From: an uncultured Clostridium sp.
GTDB lineage: Bacteria; Bacillota; Clostridia; TANB77; CAG-508
Length of the DNA: 49,361 nucleotides
Reading direction: 5' to 3'
Assembly (NCBI GenBank): GCA_948467495.1
Contig: CAOKEO010000009.1
Coordinates: 1-49,361 of the forward strand
Positions within the stretch are counted from its first letter, which is position 1; the number at the start of each line of letters is the position of its first letter. The position numbers and the translations under genes are program-made. Shown one piece after another: positions 1 to 8,987 of the stretch. Below the pieces are notes generated by a model. The model made no database searches, had not been told where the DNA came from, and saw only the letters and a program-made list of their open reading frames with translations.

Positions 1-57
1 TATAAAGGTTTATGGGTAACCTTTTAAAAACCTAAATCTATTATACAAGGAGAAACG

Positions 58-2334
58 ATGTTAAAAGTATTAAGAAATTTAAGAAAATCATTTTGGTCAG
101 TGGTAGTAATCGTTGCCTTGCTGTGTATGCAAGCGATGACAGATTTAGCACTACCAGATTATACATCTAAAATAGTCAACATTGGAATTCAAGCAGGAGG
201 AATTGAAACAGCGGTACCAGATATCATCTCTAAAGAGGAGATGGACAATCTTCTTATATTTGCGGAACAAAATAACGAAATATTAGAACATTATACATTA
301 GTTGGTAACAATCCAGATAAGCAACAAGAAAAGATAGTAGTGCAATATTTAGGTAAAGACAAAAACATACAACCAGATGAAGTGTATGTTTTAAAAGAAA
401 TGTCAAAAGAGGAAAAAGATGAACTATCAAAGCAAATGGCAACTCTTCTAATGGAAATGACAACTCTTACAAACGATGAAACAGCGAATCAAATCAAAGA
501 ACAGATAGTAATGAATATGGCGAATGTACCAGAGGAACAAAAACAAGCTATCCAATCCCAAAACTTAATGGAATTCATTAAAAACATGCCAGAAGAACAG
601 AGAAATGAGCTTTTAAAAGAATTTACTAGCAAGATGGATGACATGCCAGATTCTATCAAAGAACAAGCTGCCATTAGTTGTGTCAAAGAAATTTACAAAA
701 AGCTAGGGGTAGATACCGATAAACTTCAAAACAATTATATCTTAATGGCAGGACTTCAAATGTTAGGAATAGCAGCTATTACAATGGTATCAGCAGTATC
801 CATTATGCTATTATCCTCTAGAGTAGCAGCTAAACTAGGAAGGACATTAAGAGAGAAAGTTTTTCAAAAGGTAATTCATTTTTCCAATAAAGAATTATCC
901 GAATTTTCGACAGCTTCGTTGATTACTCGTAGTACCAATGACATTCAACAAATCCAACAATTGATTACCATGTTATTCCGAGTAGTTGTATATGCACCCA
1001 TTATTGGTATAGGAGGTTTTATCAAGGTATTGACCAATAGTGATAGTCAAATGGCATGGATTATAGGGGTCGCTATTTTAGCCATTCTATTTATCGTGGG
1101 AACGCTATTTATCATGGTTATGCCAAAATTCAAAAAATTACAAGAACTAATTGACCGATTAAATCAAGTAGCAAGAGAAATTTTAACAGGGCTACCAGTC
1201 ATCAGGGCTTTTCATAAAGAGAAAAAAGAGGAAGCAAGATTTGATACTGCCAATGCTAATTTGATGAGAACCAACATTTTTGTCAATCGAGCGATGTCAA
1301 TGATGATGCCACTTTTAATGTTTGTGATGAATTCTATTATGATTTTAATTGTATGGGTAGGAGGTTATAATGTTGACCAAGGAATGATGCAGGTGGGAGA
1401 CATGATGGCGTTTATCCAATATACGATGCAAATTGTCATGGCATTTTTAATGATTTCTATGATTTCCATTATGCTACCAAGAGCTTCTGTATCAGCTAGA
1501 CGTATCCAAGAAGTCATAGAAACCGAACCAAGTATTCAAGACCAAGCCAATCCAAAAAGTTTTGATAAAAATAAAAAAGGATGGGTTGAATTTAAAAATG
1601 TATCGTTCCATTATCCAGATGCTGACACAGAAGTGTTATCAGACATTAATTTCACGGCAAAGCCTGGAGAAACCACTGCGATTATTGGAAGTACAGGAAG
1701 TGGAAAATCAACAGTTGTTAATTTATTGCCAAGATTTTATGATGTAACAGGTGGCGAACTTTTAATAGATGGTGTCAATGTCAAAGAGGTATCACAAAAA
1801 GAGTTAAGAGATAAGATTGGATTGGTTCCACAAAAAGGAATTTTATTTTCTGGAACCATTGCATCTAATATTAAATATGCCAATGAAACGATGCCAGAGG
1901 AAAAAATGAAAGAAGCAGCTAAAATTGCACAAGCAACCGAGTTCATCGAAAGTAAAGAGAAAAAATACGAAGAACCAATAGCCCAAGGGGGAAGCAATGT
2001 TTCAGGAGGACAAAAACAGCGTCTATCCATCGCAAGAGCAATAGCCAAAGAACCAGAAATTTTTGTATTTGATGATAGCTTTTCTGCGTTAGACTTTAAA
2101 ACAGACCAACAATTAAGAGAAGATTTGACTAGCCAAACAAAAGATAAAACAGTTATTATGGTAGCCCAAAGAATTAGTACCATTATGAAAGCAGAAAAAA
2201 TAGTAGTATTAGAAGAAGGAAAAGTAGTAGGAATTGGAACCCATGAAGAATTAATGAAAAAGAATGACACTTATCGACAAATTGCTTTATCGCAATTATC
2301 AGAAAAAGAGTTAGGAGAGGAAGGAGGAGAATAA
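58..2334 (+). CDS. ABC exporter half-transporter, subunit 1 of a heterodimer
   Basis: Membrane-fused ABC exporter subunit of 758 residues (type IV fold, multidrug/lipid exporter class). After a first membrane segment (about residues 15-35) there is an unusually large hydrophilic, Glu/Gln/Met-rich insert of about 190 residues, probably extracellular. The remaining membrane helices fill about 230-470. The nucleotide-binding domain follows, with Walker A GSTGSGKST near 543, signature VSGGQ near 647 and Walker B VFDDS near 670. Asp replaces the catalytic Glu after Walker B, a hallmark of the degenerate site of heterodimeric exporters. The partner starts one base after this stop, so the two are co-translated. 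The start is the ATG behind AAGGAGAAA. The substrate cannot be told from sequence. Confidence 0.93.
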   Translation: MLKVLRNLRKSFWSVVVIVALLCMQAMTDLALPDYTSKIVNIGIQAGGIETAVPDIISKEEMDNLLIFAEQNNEILEHYTLVGNNPDKQQEKIVVQYLGKDKNIQPDEVYVLKEMSKEEKDELSKQMATLLMEMTTLTNDETANQIKEQIVMNMANVPEEQKQAIQSQNLMEFIKNMPEEQRNELLKEFTSKMDDMPDSIKEQAAISCVKEIYKKLGVDTDKLQNNYILMAGLQMLGIAAITMVSAVSIMLLSSRVAAKLGRTLREKVFQKVIHFSNKELSEFSTASLITRSTNDIQQIQQLITMLFRVVVYAPIIGIGGFIKVLTNSDSQMAWIIGVAILAILFIVGTLFIMVMPKFKKLQELIDRLNQVAREILTGLPVIRAFHKEKKEEARFDTANANLMRTNIFVNRAMSMMMPLLMFVMNSIMILIVWVGGYNVDQGMMQVGDMMAFIQYTMQIVMAFLMISMISIMLPRASVSARRIQEVIETEPSIQDQANPKSFDKNKKGWVEFKNVSFHYPDADTEVLSDINFTAKPGETTAIIGSTGSGKSTVVNLLPRFYDVTGGELLIDGVNVKEVSQKELRDKIGLVPQKGILFSGTIASNIKYANETMPEEKMKEAAKIAQATEFIESKEKKYEEPIAQGGSNVSGGQKQRLSIARAIAKEPEIFVFDDSFSALDFKTDQQLREDLTSQTKDKTVIMVAQRISTIMKAEKIVVLEEGKVVGIGTHEELMKKNDTYRQIALSQLSEKELGEEGGE

Positions 2335-2335
2335 T

Positions 2336-4183
2336 ATGCCAGGACCAATGGGAGGAGGTCCAATGGGACCAGGAAGAAATGGAGCACCAGAAAAAGCAAA
2401 GAATTTCAAACAGACTGCTCAAAAATTAATGAACGATTATCTAGGAAAATACAAAATAGCCTTAATCATCGTATTGGTATTTGCCGTTGGAAGTACGATT
2501 TTCACAATTGTAGGACCTAAAATATTAGGAAATGCAACAACTGAAATTTTTAATGGATTAGTCAGCAAATTATCTGGTGGCAGTGGAATTGATTTTGGGA
2601 AAATAGGACAAATTGGCATCACTTTATTGATTTTATATATCATTAGTGCATTATTCTCGTTCATACAAGGTTTTACGATGACCAATGTTTCGCAAAAACT
2701 AACCTATCGATTACGAAATGATATTGCCAAAAAAATAAGTCATTTACCCATGAAATATTTTGATACCAAAACACATGGAGAAGTTTTATCCATTATTACA
2801 AATGATATAGATACCTTAAGCATGAACTTAGACCAAAGCATTACCCAGATTATTACATCCATTTGTACTATAATTGGTATCTTAATTATGATGTTTTCCA
2901 TTAGTTGGCAAATGACATTGATTTCTCTCGTTATTCTTCCTATTGCAGGAATACTAGTCAAAAATATTGTGGGGAAATCACAAAAATATTTCCAAAGGCA
3001 ACAAGCCTATCTAGCGGATGTAAATGGCCAAGTAGAGGAAATTTATGGAGGATTAAATATTGTCAAAGCCTTTAATGGAGAAGAAAAAGTAGTCAAAGAA
3101 TTTGAAAGAGCCAATCGAGAACTTTATCATTCTGGTTGGAAATCACAATTTTTGTCTGGTTTAATGTTTCCGGTTATGAATTTTATTTCGAATGTAGGTT
3201 ATGTAGGAGTAGCTGTCGCAGGAGGCTATTTAGCCATTAATGGAACCATTACAGTAGGAAATATACAAAGTTTTATTCAATATAATAAACAATTTACCCA
3301 GCCAATCAACCAGATTGCACAAATATCGGCTATGCTACAATCCATGATAGCAGCAGCAGAAAGAATTTTTGAATTTTTGGAACAACCAGAAGAAAAAGAT
3401 ACGCATAAAGGAAATATTGATATTACAAATTTAAAAGGAAATGTAACGTTTGAACATGTAAAATTTGGTTATGACTTAGAGACTACTATTATTAATGATT
3501 TTAATGCTTCTGTTCATGAGGGACAAAAGATTGCTATTGTTGGTCCAACTGGTGCAGGAAAAACTACGATGGTAAAATTGTTGATGCGTTTTTATGATGT
3601 GAAAGATGGTGCGATTTTGGTAGATGGGCATAATATTAAAGATTTTGATAGAGGCGAGCTTCGTAAAATGTTTGGTATGGTATTACAAGACACGTGGCTA
3701 TTTGGTGGAACGGTAAAAGATAATATTAAATATGGAAAAGAAGATGCTACAGATGCCCAAGTGATTGAAGCAGCTAAAGCTGCTCATGTACATCATTTTA
3801 TTAAAACTTTACCACAAGGCTACCATTCTATGATTAATGAAGAATCTAGTAATATATCAGCTGGTCAAAAACAATTATTGACCATTGCTAGGGTTATCTT
3901 GGCTAATCCTAAAATATTGATTTTAGATGAGGCAACTAGCTCGATTGATACAAGAACAGAGATTCAAATTCAATCTGCTATGGATAATCTAATGAAAGGT
4001 AGAACTAGCTTTATTATTGCTCATCGCTTGTCTACCATTAAAAATGCTGATTTGATTTTGGTTATGAATCATGGCGATATTGTGGAACAAGGAACCCATA
4101 AGGATTTACTTGCTAAAGATGGCTTTTATGCTGAGTTGTATAATAGTCAGTTTGAAATTGAAGAACGGATAAAAAGGAATTAG
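2336..4183 (+). CDS. ABC exporter half-transporter, subunit 2 of a heterodimer
   Basis: Second half of the exporter, 615 residues. The N-terminus is rich in Gly, Pro and Met (MPGPMGGGPMGPG). Six membrane helices follow, then a nucleotide-binding domain with Walker A GPTGAGKTT near 401, an imperfect signature ISAGQ near 506 and Walker B ILDEA with the canonical catalytic Glu near 529. Together with subunit 1 (Asp instead of Glu but a good signature) this gives one degenerate and one consensus ATP site. The start sits behind GGAGGAGAA. The last codons contain an in-frame CGG at 4166-4168. If that C were skipped, as seems to happen at ten other CGG codons in this window, the protein would end GAA-GAA-GGA-TAA at 4172, three residues shorter. 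Confidence 0.93.
   Translation: MPGPMGGGPMGPGRNGAPEKAKNFKQTAQKLMNDYLGKYKIALIIVLVFAVGSTIFTIVGPKILGNATTEIFNGLVSKLSGGSGIDFGKIGQIGITLLILYIISALFSFIQGFTMTNVSQKLTYRLRNDIAKKISHLPMKYFDTKTHGEVLSIITNDIDTLSMNLDQSITQIITSICTIIGILIMMFSISWQMTLISLVILPIAGILVKNIVGKSQKYFQRQQAYLADVNGQVEEIYGGLNIVKAFNGEEKVVKEFERANRELYHSGWKSQFLSGLMFPVMNFISNVGYVGVAVAGGYLAINGTITVGNIQSFIQYNKQFTQPINQIAQISAMLQSMIAAAERIFEFLEQPEEKDTHKGNIDITNLKGNVTFEHVKFGYDLETTIINDFNASVHEGQKIAIVGPTGAGKTTMVKLLMRFYDVKDGAILVDGHNIKDFDRGELRKMFGMVLQDTWLFGGTVKDNIKYGKEDATDAQVIEAAKAAHVHHFIKTLPQGYHSMINEESSNISAGQKQLLTIARVILANPKILILDEATSSIDTRTEIQIQSAMDNLMKGRTSFIIAHRLSTIKNADLILVMNHGDIVEQGTHKDLLAKDGFYAELYNSQFEIEERIKRN
4166..4168 (+). other. In-frame CGG codon, ambiguous shift site
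   Basis: Read as Arg, the exporter ends EERIKRN. Skipping the C gives GGA followed at once by TAA, so it ends EEG. Both ends are plausible and the site cannot be classified from sequence alone. Confidence 0.4.
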
Positions 4184-4197
4184 GTACAATTTAATAA

Positions 4198-4403
4198 ATA
4201 GTTACGAATATTGCTAACGATTCAGACGTTTTGTTTTTTGCCATAAAAGTTTCTATATTTTTTATGATGTAACAATTCGGGGGGACCAGCAAGATTACAG
4301 TCTGTTATAAGATTACAGACTGTTCGCAGCTGGGAGTTACCAATAAAAAATATAGAAACTTTCTAATTGGAATATATCACCTGTTAATAGTTACGAATAT
4401 TGC
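4198..4403 (+). repeat. Family A hairpin element, copy A1
   Basis: About 200-bp intergenic element. Its centre is a perfect 20-bp inverted repeat, AAAGTTTCTATATTTTTTAT at 4246-4265 and its complement at 4343-4362. Inside, further arms pair in order: GTAAC/GTTAC, CCAGC/GCTGG and ACAGTCTGT/ACAGACTGT. A G-rich bulge, AATTCGGGGGGA, is unpaired on the left strand. Outer flanks of about 35 bp surround the core. A 17-bp direct repeat (ATAGTTACGAATATTGC) lies at both ends, at 4198-4214 and about 4387-4403, and could be a target duplication. Related copies lie near 14.05, 25.44, 34.15, 37.18 and 39.88 kb. Confidence 0.85.
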
Positions 4404-4423
4404 CATAAATTTCATAAAAAGCA

Positions 4424-4452
4424 TTGACATTGTATGAAAAATATGGTAACAT
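4424..4452 (+). promoter_or_regulatory. Sigma-A-type promoter of a small transcription unit
   Basis: TTGACA (4424-4429), a 17-base spacer and TAACAT (4447-4452). It precedes a perfect 8-bp hairpin at 4462-4479 (AAAGCCTC/GAGGCTTT), which would form the 5' end of the transcript. Confidence 0.65.
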
Positions 4453-4506
4453 AATATGCAGAAAGCCTCAAGAGGCTTTACAATAAAACATGTAAGGAGG
4501 AATGGT

Positions 4507-4551
4507 ATGAAGATTACTAGAGGACCGACGAGACAGCACTATCCAAAATAA
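4507..4551 (+). CDS. Possible 14-residue peptide in a short transcript
   Basis: MKITRGPTRQHYPK followed by TAA, with a textbook AAGGAGG (4494-4500) six bases before the ATG. The peptide is basic and I do not recognise it. It lies in a self-contained unit made of a promoter at 4424, a 5' hairpin, this frame, about 110 bases of more GC-rich sequence and a strong terminator at 4661-4690. The same frame stays largely open after TAA and a later TAG, ending at a TGA near 4658, so a decayed longer gene is also possible. Other readings are a leader peptide or a regulatory RNA. No family assignment is offered. Confidence 0.4.
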   Translation: MKITRGPTRQHYPK

Positions 4552-4660
4552 TCATGTTTGCGGCGGAATGCCAAGTAGGTCAATGATATTGGCAATGGAT
4601 GTCATTTGTTGCAGTTTGAAACAGATCGGGCCCAAATGAGCATAAGCAACGAAGAATGAC

Positions 4661-4692
4661 AAGGCGAGGGATTTAATTCCTCGCCTAATTTT
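4661..4692 (+). terminator. Rho-independent terminator of the small unit
   Basis: GGCGAGG and CCTCGCC pair around a short AT loop and are followed by TAATTTTATT. The stem is GC-rich in an AT-rich background. Confidence 0.8.
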
Positions 4693-4693
4693 A

Positions 4694-4852
4694 TTCTATA
4701 GGAAAAATTGAAGATTTTACCTATACAATAAAAAACACATTCCACAGAAAAAATTCTAACGAATTTTTTCGCAGGCGAACAAAGACGAGGCATAAAAAAT
4801 ACTCGAAAAGGTCAAGAAATTTTAATCATGCCTCTTTTGTTCTGTATGAACA
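4694..4852 (+). other. Run of hairpins upstream of the restriction-modification gene
   Basis: This non-coding stretch holds three more inverted repeats after the terminator: TATAGG/CCTATA with pairing A/T runs near 4697-4727, AAAAAATTC/GAATTTTTT near 4746-4767, and GAGGCAT/ATGCCTC with outer ACAAA/TTTGT near 4779-4842. No gene is visible here. The role is unknown; read-through control before the downstream promoter is one possibility. Confidence 0.5.
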
Positions 4853-4897
4853 TAAAAAACAGATAGAGAAACATCTAACTTGTAAAAGAAAAAAATA

Positions 4898-4926
4898 TTT
4901 ACTTTTTATAAAGTGGGTGCTATAAT
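4898..4926 (+). promoter_or_regulatory. Promoter of the MmeI-like gene
   Basis: TTTACT (4898-4903), a 17-base spacer and a perfect TATAAT (4921-4926), about 45 bases before the start codon. Confidence 0.7.
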
Positions 4927-4970
4927 ATTTTTGAATTAAGAAGAAAATATAAATTACAATAAAAGAGGCA

Positions 4971-7775
4971 ATGAACATGACAGAAAAAGAACAAAGAAAA
5001 AAAGCAAAAGAATTTGCAGAGTATTGGAAAAATAAAGGAAACGAAAGAAGTGAAAGTCAACCATTTTGGTTAGCATTATTAAGAGACATATTTGGAATCC
5101 AAGAACCTGAAAAATTTATCATATTTGAAGAAAATGTACATATCGATCAAGCCAATGGTTTTATCGATGGCTATCTTCCAGATACCCATGTTTTAATAGA
5201 GCAAAAAGGCAAAGGAAAAGATTTAAGAAAACCAATCAAACAATCTGATGGAACGTATTTAAATCCATTTCAACAAGCGAAGCGATATTCATCTGAGTTA
5301 CCTTATTCACAAAGACCAAGATGGATTGTAACCAGTAATTTTAGTTCATTTTTAGTCTATGATATGGAAAATCCAACAGGAGAACCACAAGAAATATTAC
5401 TACAAAATTTAGAAAAAGAATATTATCGATTAGCCTTTTTAGTAGACAAAGGAAATGAAAACCTAAAAAAAGAGATGGAAATATCAATACAAGCAGGAGA
5501 AATTGTTGGAAAATTGTATGATGAAATATTAAAGTTATATTTGCATCCAGAAAAGGAAAGTACTTTAAGAAGCTTGAATATGCTTTGTGTAAGATTAGTA
5601 TTTTGTTTGTATGCAGAAGATGCTGGCATATTTGGAAAACACAATCTATTTCACGATTATTTAGCCAATTTGGATGCCAGTGATTTAAGAAGAGCGTTAA
5701 TCGATTTATTCAAAGTTTTAGATACAAAAATAGAGGAAAGAGATCCCTATATGAAAGAAGAACTTGCAAAATTCCCGTATGTAAATGGTGGCTTATTTGC
5801 TGATGAAACAATAGAAATCCCTATGCTAAATGAGAAAGTAAAAGATATTTTATTATCAAAGGCAAGTGAAGACTTTGATTGGAGCAATATTTCTCCCACT
5901 ATTTTTGGGGCAGTATTTGAAAGTACCTTAAATCCAGATACAAGGCGTACAGGAGGAATGCATTATACTTCGATTGAGAATATTCATAAAGTCATTGACC
6001 CTTTATTTTTAGATGATTTGCAAGATGAACTAGCTTATATTATGAATTTGAAATCAAACGATGCCATTGAAAAGAATGTTAAAAAGTTTCAAGAAAAAAT
6101 AGCTAGTTTACAATTTTTAGATCCTGCTTGTGGTTCAGGTAATTTTTTAACAGAAACATATATCAGTTTAAGAAAGATGGAAAATCAGGCTATTGAAACA
6201 TTAACCAAAGGACAAATTGCTTTGGGAATGGAACAGTTTAATCCAATCCAAGTTTCGATTGGTCAATTTTATGGTATAGAGATAAATGATTTTGCAGTAA
6301 CTGTTGCTAAAACAGCCCTATGGATAGCAGAAAGCCAAATGATGAAAGAAACAGAGGAAATATTGCATTTGAATTTAGACTTTTTGCCTTTAAAATCTTA
6401 TGCCAATATTGTGGAAGGTAATGCTTTAAGATTGGATTGGAATGAGATAATCGATAAAAAAGAATTAAATTTTATCATGGGGAATCCTCCTTTTATAGGT
6501 GCTAGAATGATGGCACAGGGAAGCGAACAAAAAAGAGATGTGGAAAATTTATTTGGAAAAATAAAAGATGTACAAGATTTAGATTATGTAACATGCTGGT
6601 ACAAAAAGGCTGCTGAATATATACAAAATACTACCATTGAAGTTGGATTCGTTTCAACCAATTCCATATGTCAGGGGTCACAAGTACCAATACTATGGGA
6701 TTTATTATTAAGCCAATATAAAATCTCTATCAATTTTGCCTATCAAACTTTTAGATGGAACAGTGAGTCCAATCAAAAAGCAGCAGTATATTGCGTGATT
6801 ATAGGATTTTCTCTATTTCATAGAAAAATAAAACAATTATATAGTAGTTCTATTTATAGGAAGGAAACAAAATTGAATGTGGTTAAAAATATAAGTCCTT
6901 ATTTATTACCAACAGAAAATCATTTTGTAATCGCCCAAAAAGAGGCTATATGTGATGTGCCTAAAATGAGTTTTGGAAACCAACCAAGAGATGGTGGCAA
7001 TTATATATTCACACAAACAGAGAAAGAAGAACTAGTAAAAAAGAAACCTACAATTATTAAATTTTTAAGACCGTATATAGGGGCAGAAGAGTTCATAAAT
7101 CAAAAACAAAGATGGTGTTTATGGCTTAAAAATGCCAATCCAGCAGAAATTAGAAACGATAAATTTATCTATGAAAAAATAGAAGCCGTAAAATCTTTTC
7201 GAGAGAATTCTTCTGCTAAAACGACTAGAGGATATGCCAAAGTACCACATTTATTTGCTCAAATTACGCAACCAGATGAAGAGGATTATTTATTAATTCC
7301 TAGCGTATCTTCAGAAAAGAGAAGGTATATCCCAATCGGATTTATGAAGGCAAATGCAATAGCATCTAATGCAGTTCAAATTGTTCCAAATGCTACTTTA
7401 TATCATTTTGGCATTTTAACTTCTAATGTCCATATGGCTTGGATGAGAACGGTAGCAGGAAGATTAAAAAGTGATTATAGATATTCCAAAGAGCTAGTCT
7501 ATAATACTTTTCCTTTTCCGAATCCAACCAAACAACAAAAAGAAAAAATAGAAAAAACAGCACAAGCAATATTACAGGCAAGGAAATTATATCCAGATTG
7601 TTCATTAGCAGATTTATACGATGAATTAACCATGCCATCTGAACTTAGAAAGGCACATCAAAATAATGATAGAGCAGTCATGGAAGCCTATGGATTTCCT
7701 GTCAAAAATGATTTTACCGAGTCAATGTGTGTAGGAGAGTTGATGAAAAGGTATCAAGAAATGATAAATGCATAA
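4971..7775 (+). CDS. Type IIL (MmeI-like) restriction-modification enzyme
   Basis: Single polypeptide of 934 residues in which nuclease, methyltransferase and target recognition are joined, as in the MmeI family. The N-terminal part has the PD-(D/E)XK pattern: Asp in FIDGYLPD near 65 and EQK near 78. A helical linker follows. The N6-adenine methyltransferase domain shows the SAM motif LDPACGSGNF near 382 and catalytic NPPF near 504. A target-recognition region fills about 620-860 and a C-terminal helical tail follows. The length matches the family and no domain is missing. It would methylate one strand of its site and cut some 20 bases away. No separate methylase or specificity gene is present, as expected. 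A second ATG at 4977 is better spaced from AGAGG and may be the true start. Confidence 0.9.
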   Translation: MNMTEKEQRKKAKEFAEYWKNKGNERSESQPFWLALLRDIFGIQEPEKFIIFEENVHIDQANGFIDGYLPDTHVLIEQKGKGKDLRKPIKQSDGTYLNPFQQAKRYSSELPYSQRPRWIVTSNFSSFLVYDMENPTGEPQEILLQNLEKEYYRLAFLVDKGNENLKKEMEISIQAGEIVGKLYDEILKLYLHPEKESTLRSLNMLCVRLVFCLYAEDAGIFGKHNLFHDYLANLDASDLRRALIDLFKVLDTKIEERDPYMKEELAKFPYVNGGLFADETIEIPMLNEKVKDILLSKASEDFDWSNISPTIFGAVFESTLNPDTRRTGGMHYTSIENIHKVIDPLFLDDLQDELAYIMNLKSNDAIEKNVKKFQEKIASLQFLDPACGSGNFLTETYISLRKMENQAIETLTKGQIALGMEQFNPIQVSIGQFYGIEINDFAVTVAKTALWIAESQMMKETEEILHLNLDFLPLKSYANIVEGNALRLDWNEIIDKKELNFIMGNPPFIGARMMAQGSEQKRDVENLFGKIKDVQDLDYVTCWYKKAAEYIQNTTIEVGFVSTNSICQGSQVPILWDLLLSQYKISINFAYQTFRWNSESNQKAAVYCVIIGFSLFHRKIKQLYSSSIYRKETKLNVVKNISPYLLPTENHFVIAQKEAICDVPKMSFGNQPRDGGNYIFTQTEKEELVKKKPTIIKFLRPYIGAEEFINQKQRWCLWLKNANPAEIRNDKFIYEKIEAVKSFRENSSAKTTRGYAKVPHLFAQITQPDEEDYLLIPSVSSEKRRYIPIGFMKANAIASNAVQIVPNATLYHFGILTSNVHMAWMRTVAGRLKSDYRYSKELVYNTFPFPNPTKQQKEKIEKTAQAILQARKLYPDCSLADLYDELTMPSELRKAHQNNDRAVMEAYGFPVKNDFTESMCVGELMKRYQEMINA

Positions 7776-7864
7776 TAGGGAGGCTTATGGGGAAGAATTG
7801 ATTAGAATATCAATAAGTTTTTGCCTTATTTTAGGAAAATAATAACAAGGAGAGGAGCGTTTTA

Positions 7865-8420
7865 ATGAACGAAAAAGAAAAAATGTTAGCTGGAGAATTA
7901 TACGATGCTAACTATAATGAAGAATTGCAAAAAGAAAGAGAAAAAGCCAAAGACTTATGTTATGAATATAATCAAATAAAACCATCGAAGCAAGAAGAAA
8001 AAAGAAAAATAATCAGGCAATTGTTAGGTAAAACAAAACAGAACTTTTTAATCGAGCAACCATTTATGTGTGATTATGGCTACAACATAGAAATAGGAGA
8101 AAATTTTTATGCCAATCACAATTTAATCATTTTAGATGGAAACAAAGTAACATTTGGAGACAATGTATTTATTGCACCAAACTGCCGGATTTTATACAGC
8201 AGGACATCCACTTGATGCAGAACAACGAAACAAAGGACTAGAATATGCCAAGCCAATTGAAGTGGGAAATAATGTATGGATTGGCGGAAATGTAGTGGTA
8301 TTACCAGGTGTGAAAATAGGGGATAATTGTGTAATTGGAGCAGGAAGTGTTGTAACAAAAGATGTTCCAGATAATAGTGTTGCGGTTGGTAATCCCTGTA
8401 AAGTAATTAGAAAATTGTAA
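7865..8420 (+). CDS. Maltose/galactoside O-acetyltransferase, read through a +1 shift at CGG
   Basis: Left-handed beta-helix (hexapeptide) acetyltransferase of the Maa/LacA/NodL family. It transfers acetyl from acetyl-CoA to sugars. The N-terminal mac domain begins [14 protein letters not shown]. The hexapeptide repeats include [17 protein letters not shown] and [11 protein letters not shown]. The zero frame breaks at 8186: APNC is followed by CGG, and the reading stops at 8215. Skipping C8186 gives [19 protein letters not shown], the conserved family segment, and yields 184 residues, the usual length. A start at 8154 in the second frame would lack the N-terminal half. Either a real decoding event, a pseudogene or a sequencing error; the pattern shared with other genes favours a decoding event. 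Confidence 0.85.
8186..8189 (+). other. +1 shift site CGGA (site 1)
   Basis: In-frame CGG in the acetyltransferase. Dropping the C gives GGA (Gly) and the conserved [10 protein letters not shown]. Confidence 0.85.
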
Positions 8421-8477
8421 ATAAGACGATTTTTGATTGTAACTAAAAATAAGAATTTTGGAGAGGAGAAGAATAGA

Positions 8478-8987
8478 ATGGATTTAAAAAAATTTGAATT
8501 AGCACCTTTCTACGCCTTAGATGAAGAATGGGCATTATTAACGGCAGGTGTAAAAGAAAAGTTCAATACCATGACAATTAGCTGGGGAGGATTAGGAACT
8601 ATTTGGAATAAGCCTGTTGTTACAGTGTATGTAAAACCAATTCGTTATACTTATGAATTCATGGAAAGTAATGAATATTTTACAATCAGCTTTTATGATG
8701 AAAAATATAAAAAAGATTTAGGAATATTAGGTAGTAAATCTGGTAGGAATTTAGATAAGGTTGCACTTACAAAACTTACTCCAGAGTTTTTAGAGAATAC
8801 AACATCATTTAAAGAAGCAAAACTAACGATTGTATGTAAAAAAATTTATTTTCAAGATTTAGATATTAACAATATTGACATTAGCAGTATTTCACAAAGC
8901 GAAGTAGATCGATTTTATAAAGAAGAACCTATGCACAGAATGTATATAGGAGAAGTAATGGATATAATAGATAAAAGGAGAAATTAA
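8478..8987 (+). CDS. Flavin reductase-like (FMN-binding split barrel) protein
   Basis: Protein of 169 residues resembling the flavin reductase-like domain family, which binds FMN in a split barrel. The segment KFNTMTISWGGLGTIWNKP followed by VTVYVKPIRYTYEFM matches the family's core, where the cofactor is bound. Members reduce flavin with NAD(P)H or act as small flavoproteins; the partner is not evident here. The ATG at 8478 is preferred over an upstream ATG at 8433 because GGAGAGGAG precedes it. The stop overlaps the start of addA by one base, so the two genes are probably co-transcribed. Confidence 0.8.
   Translation: MDLKKFELAPFYALDEEWALLTAGVKEKFNTMTISWGGLGTIWNKPVVTVYVKPIRYTYEFMESNEYFTISFYDEKYKKDLGILGSKSGRNLDKVALTKLTPEFLENTTSFKEAKLTIVCKKIYFQDLDINNIDISSISQSEVDRFYKEEPMHRMYIGEVMDIIDKRRN

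Noticed and set aside
1737..2270. Long minus-strand open frame opposite the first ABC subunit
   Set aside because: It mirrors the nucleotide-binding domain codons, has no ribosome binding site and shows no protein motif. Similar antisense frames over nrdD, bceB, mutS and others were dropped for the same reason.
4424..4692. c-di-GMP or T-box riboswitch
   Set aside because: The diagnostic conserved segments of those classes were not found. The hairpin AAAGCCTC/GAGGCTTT alone is not enough.
4602..4793. Minus-strand frame of 63 residues over the small unit and hairpins
   Set aside because: It runs through a terminator and several palindromes, and no start signal is present.
8154..8420. Independent short acetyltransferase starting at 8154
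   Set aside because: The ATG lies inside the first frame, has no ribosome binding site, and the product would lack the N-terminal half. It is the second part of one gene.
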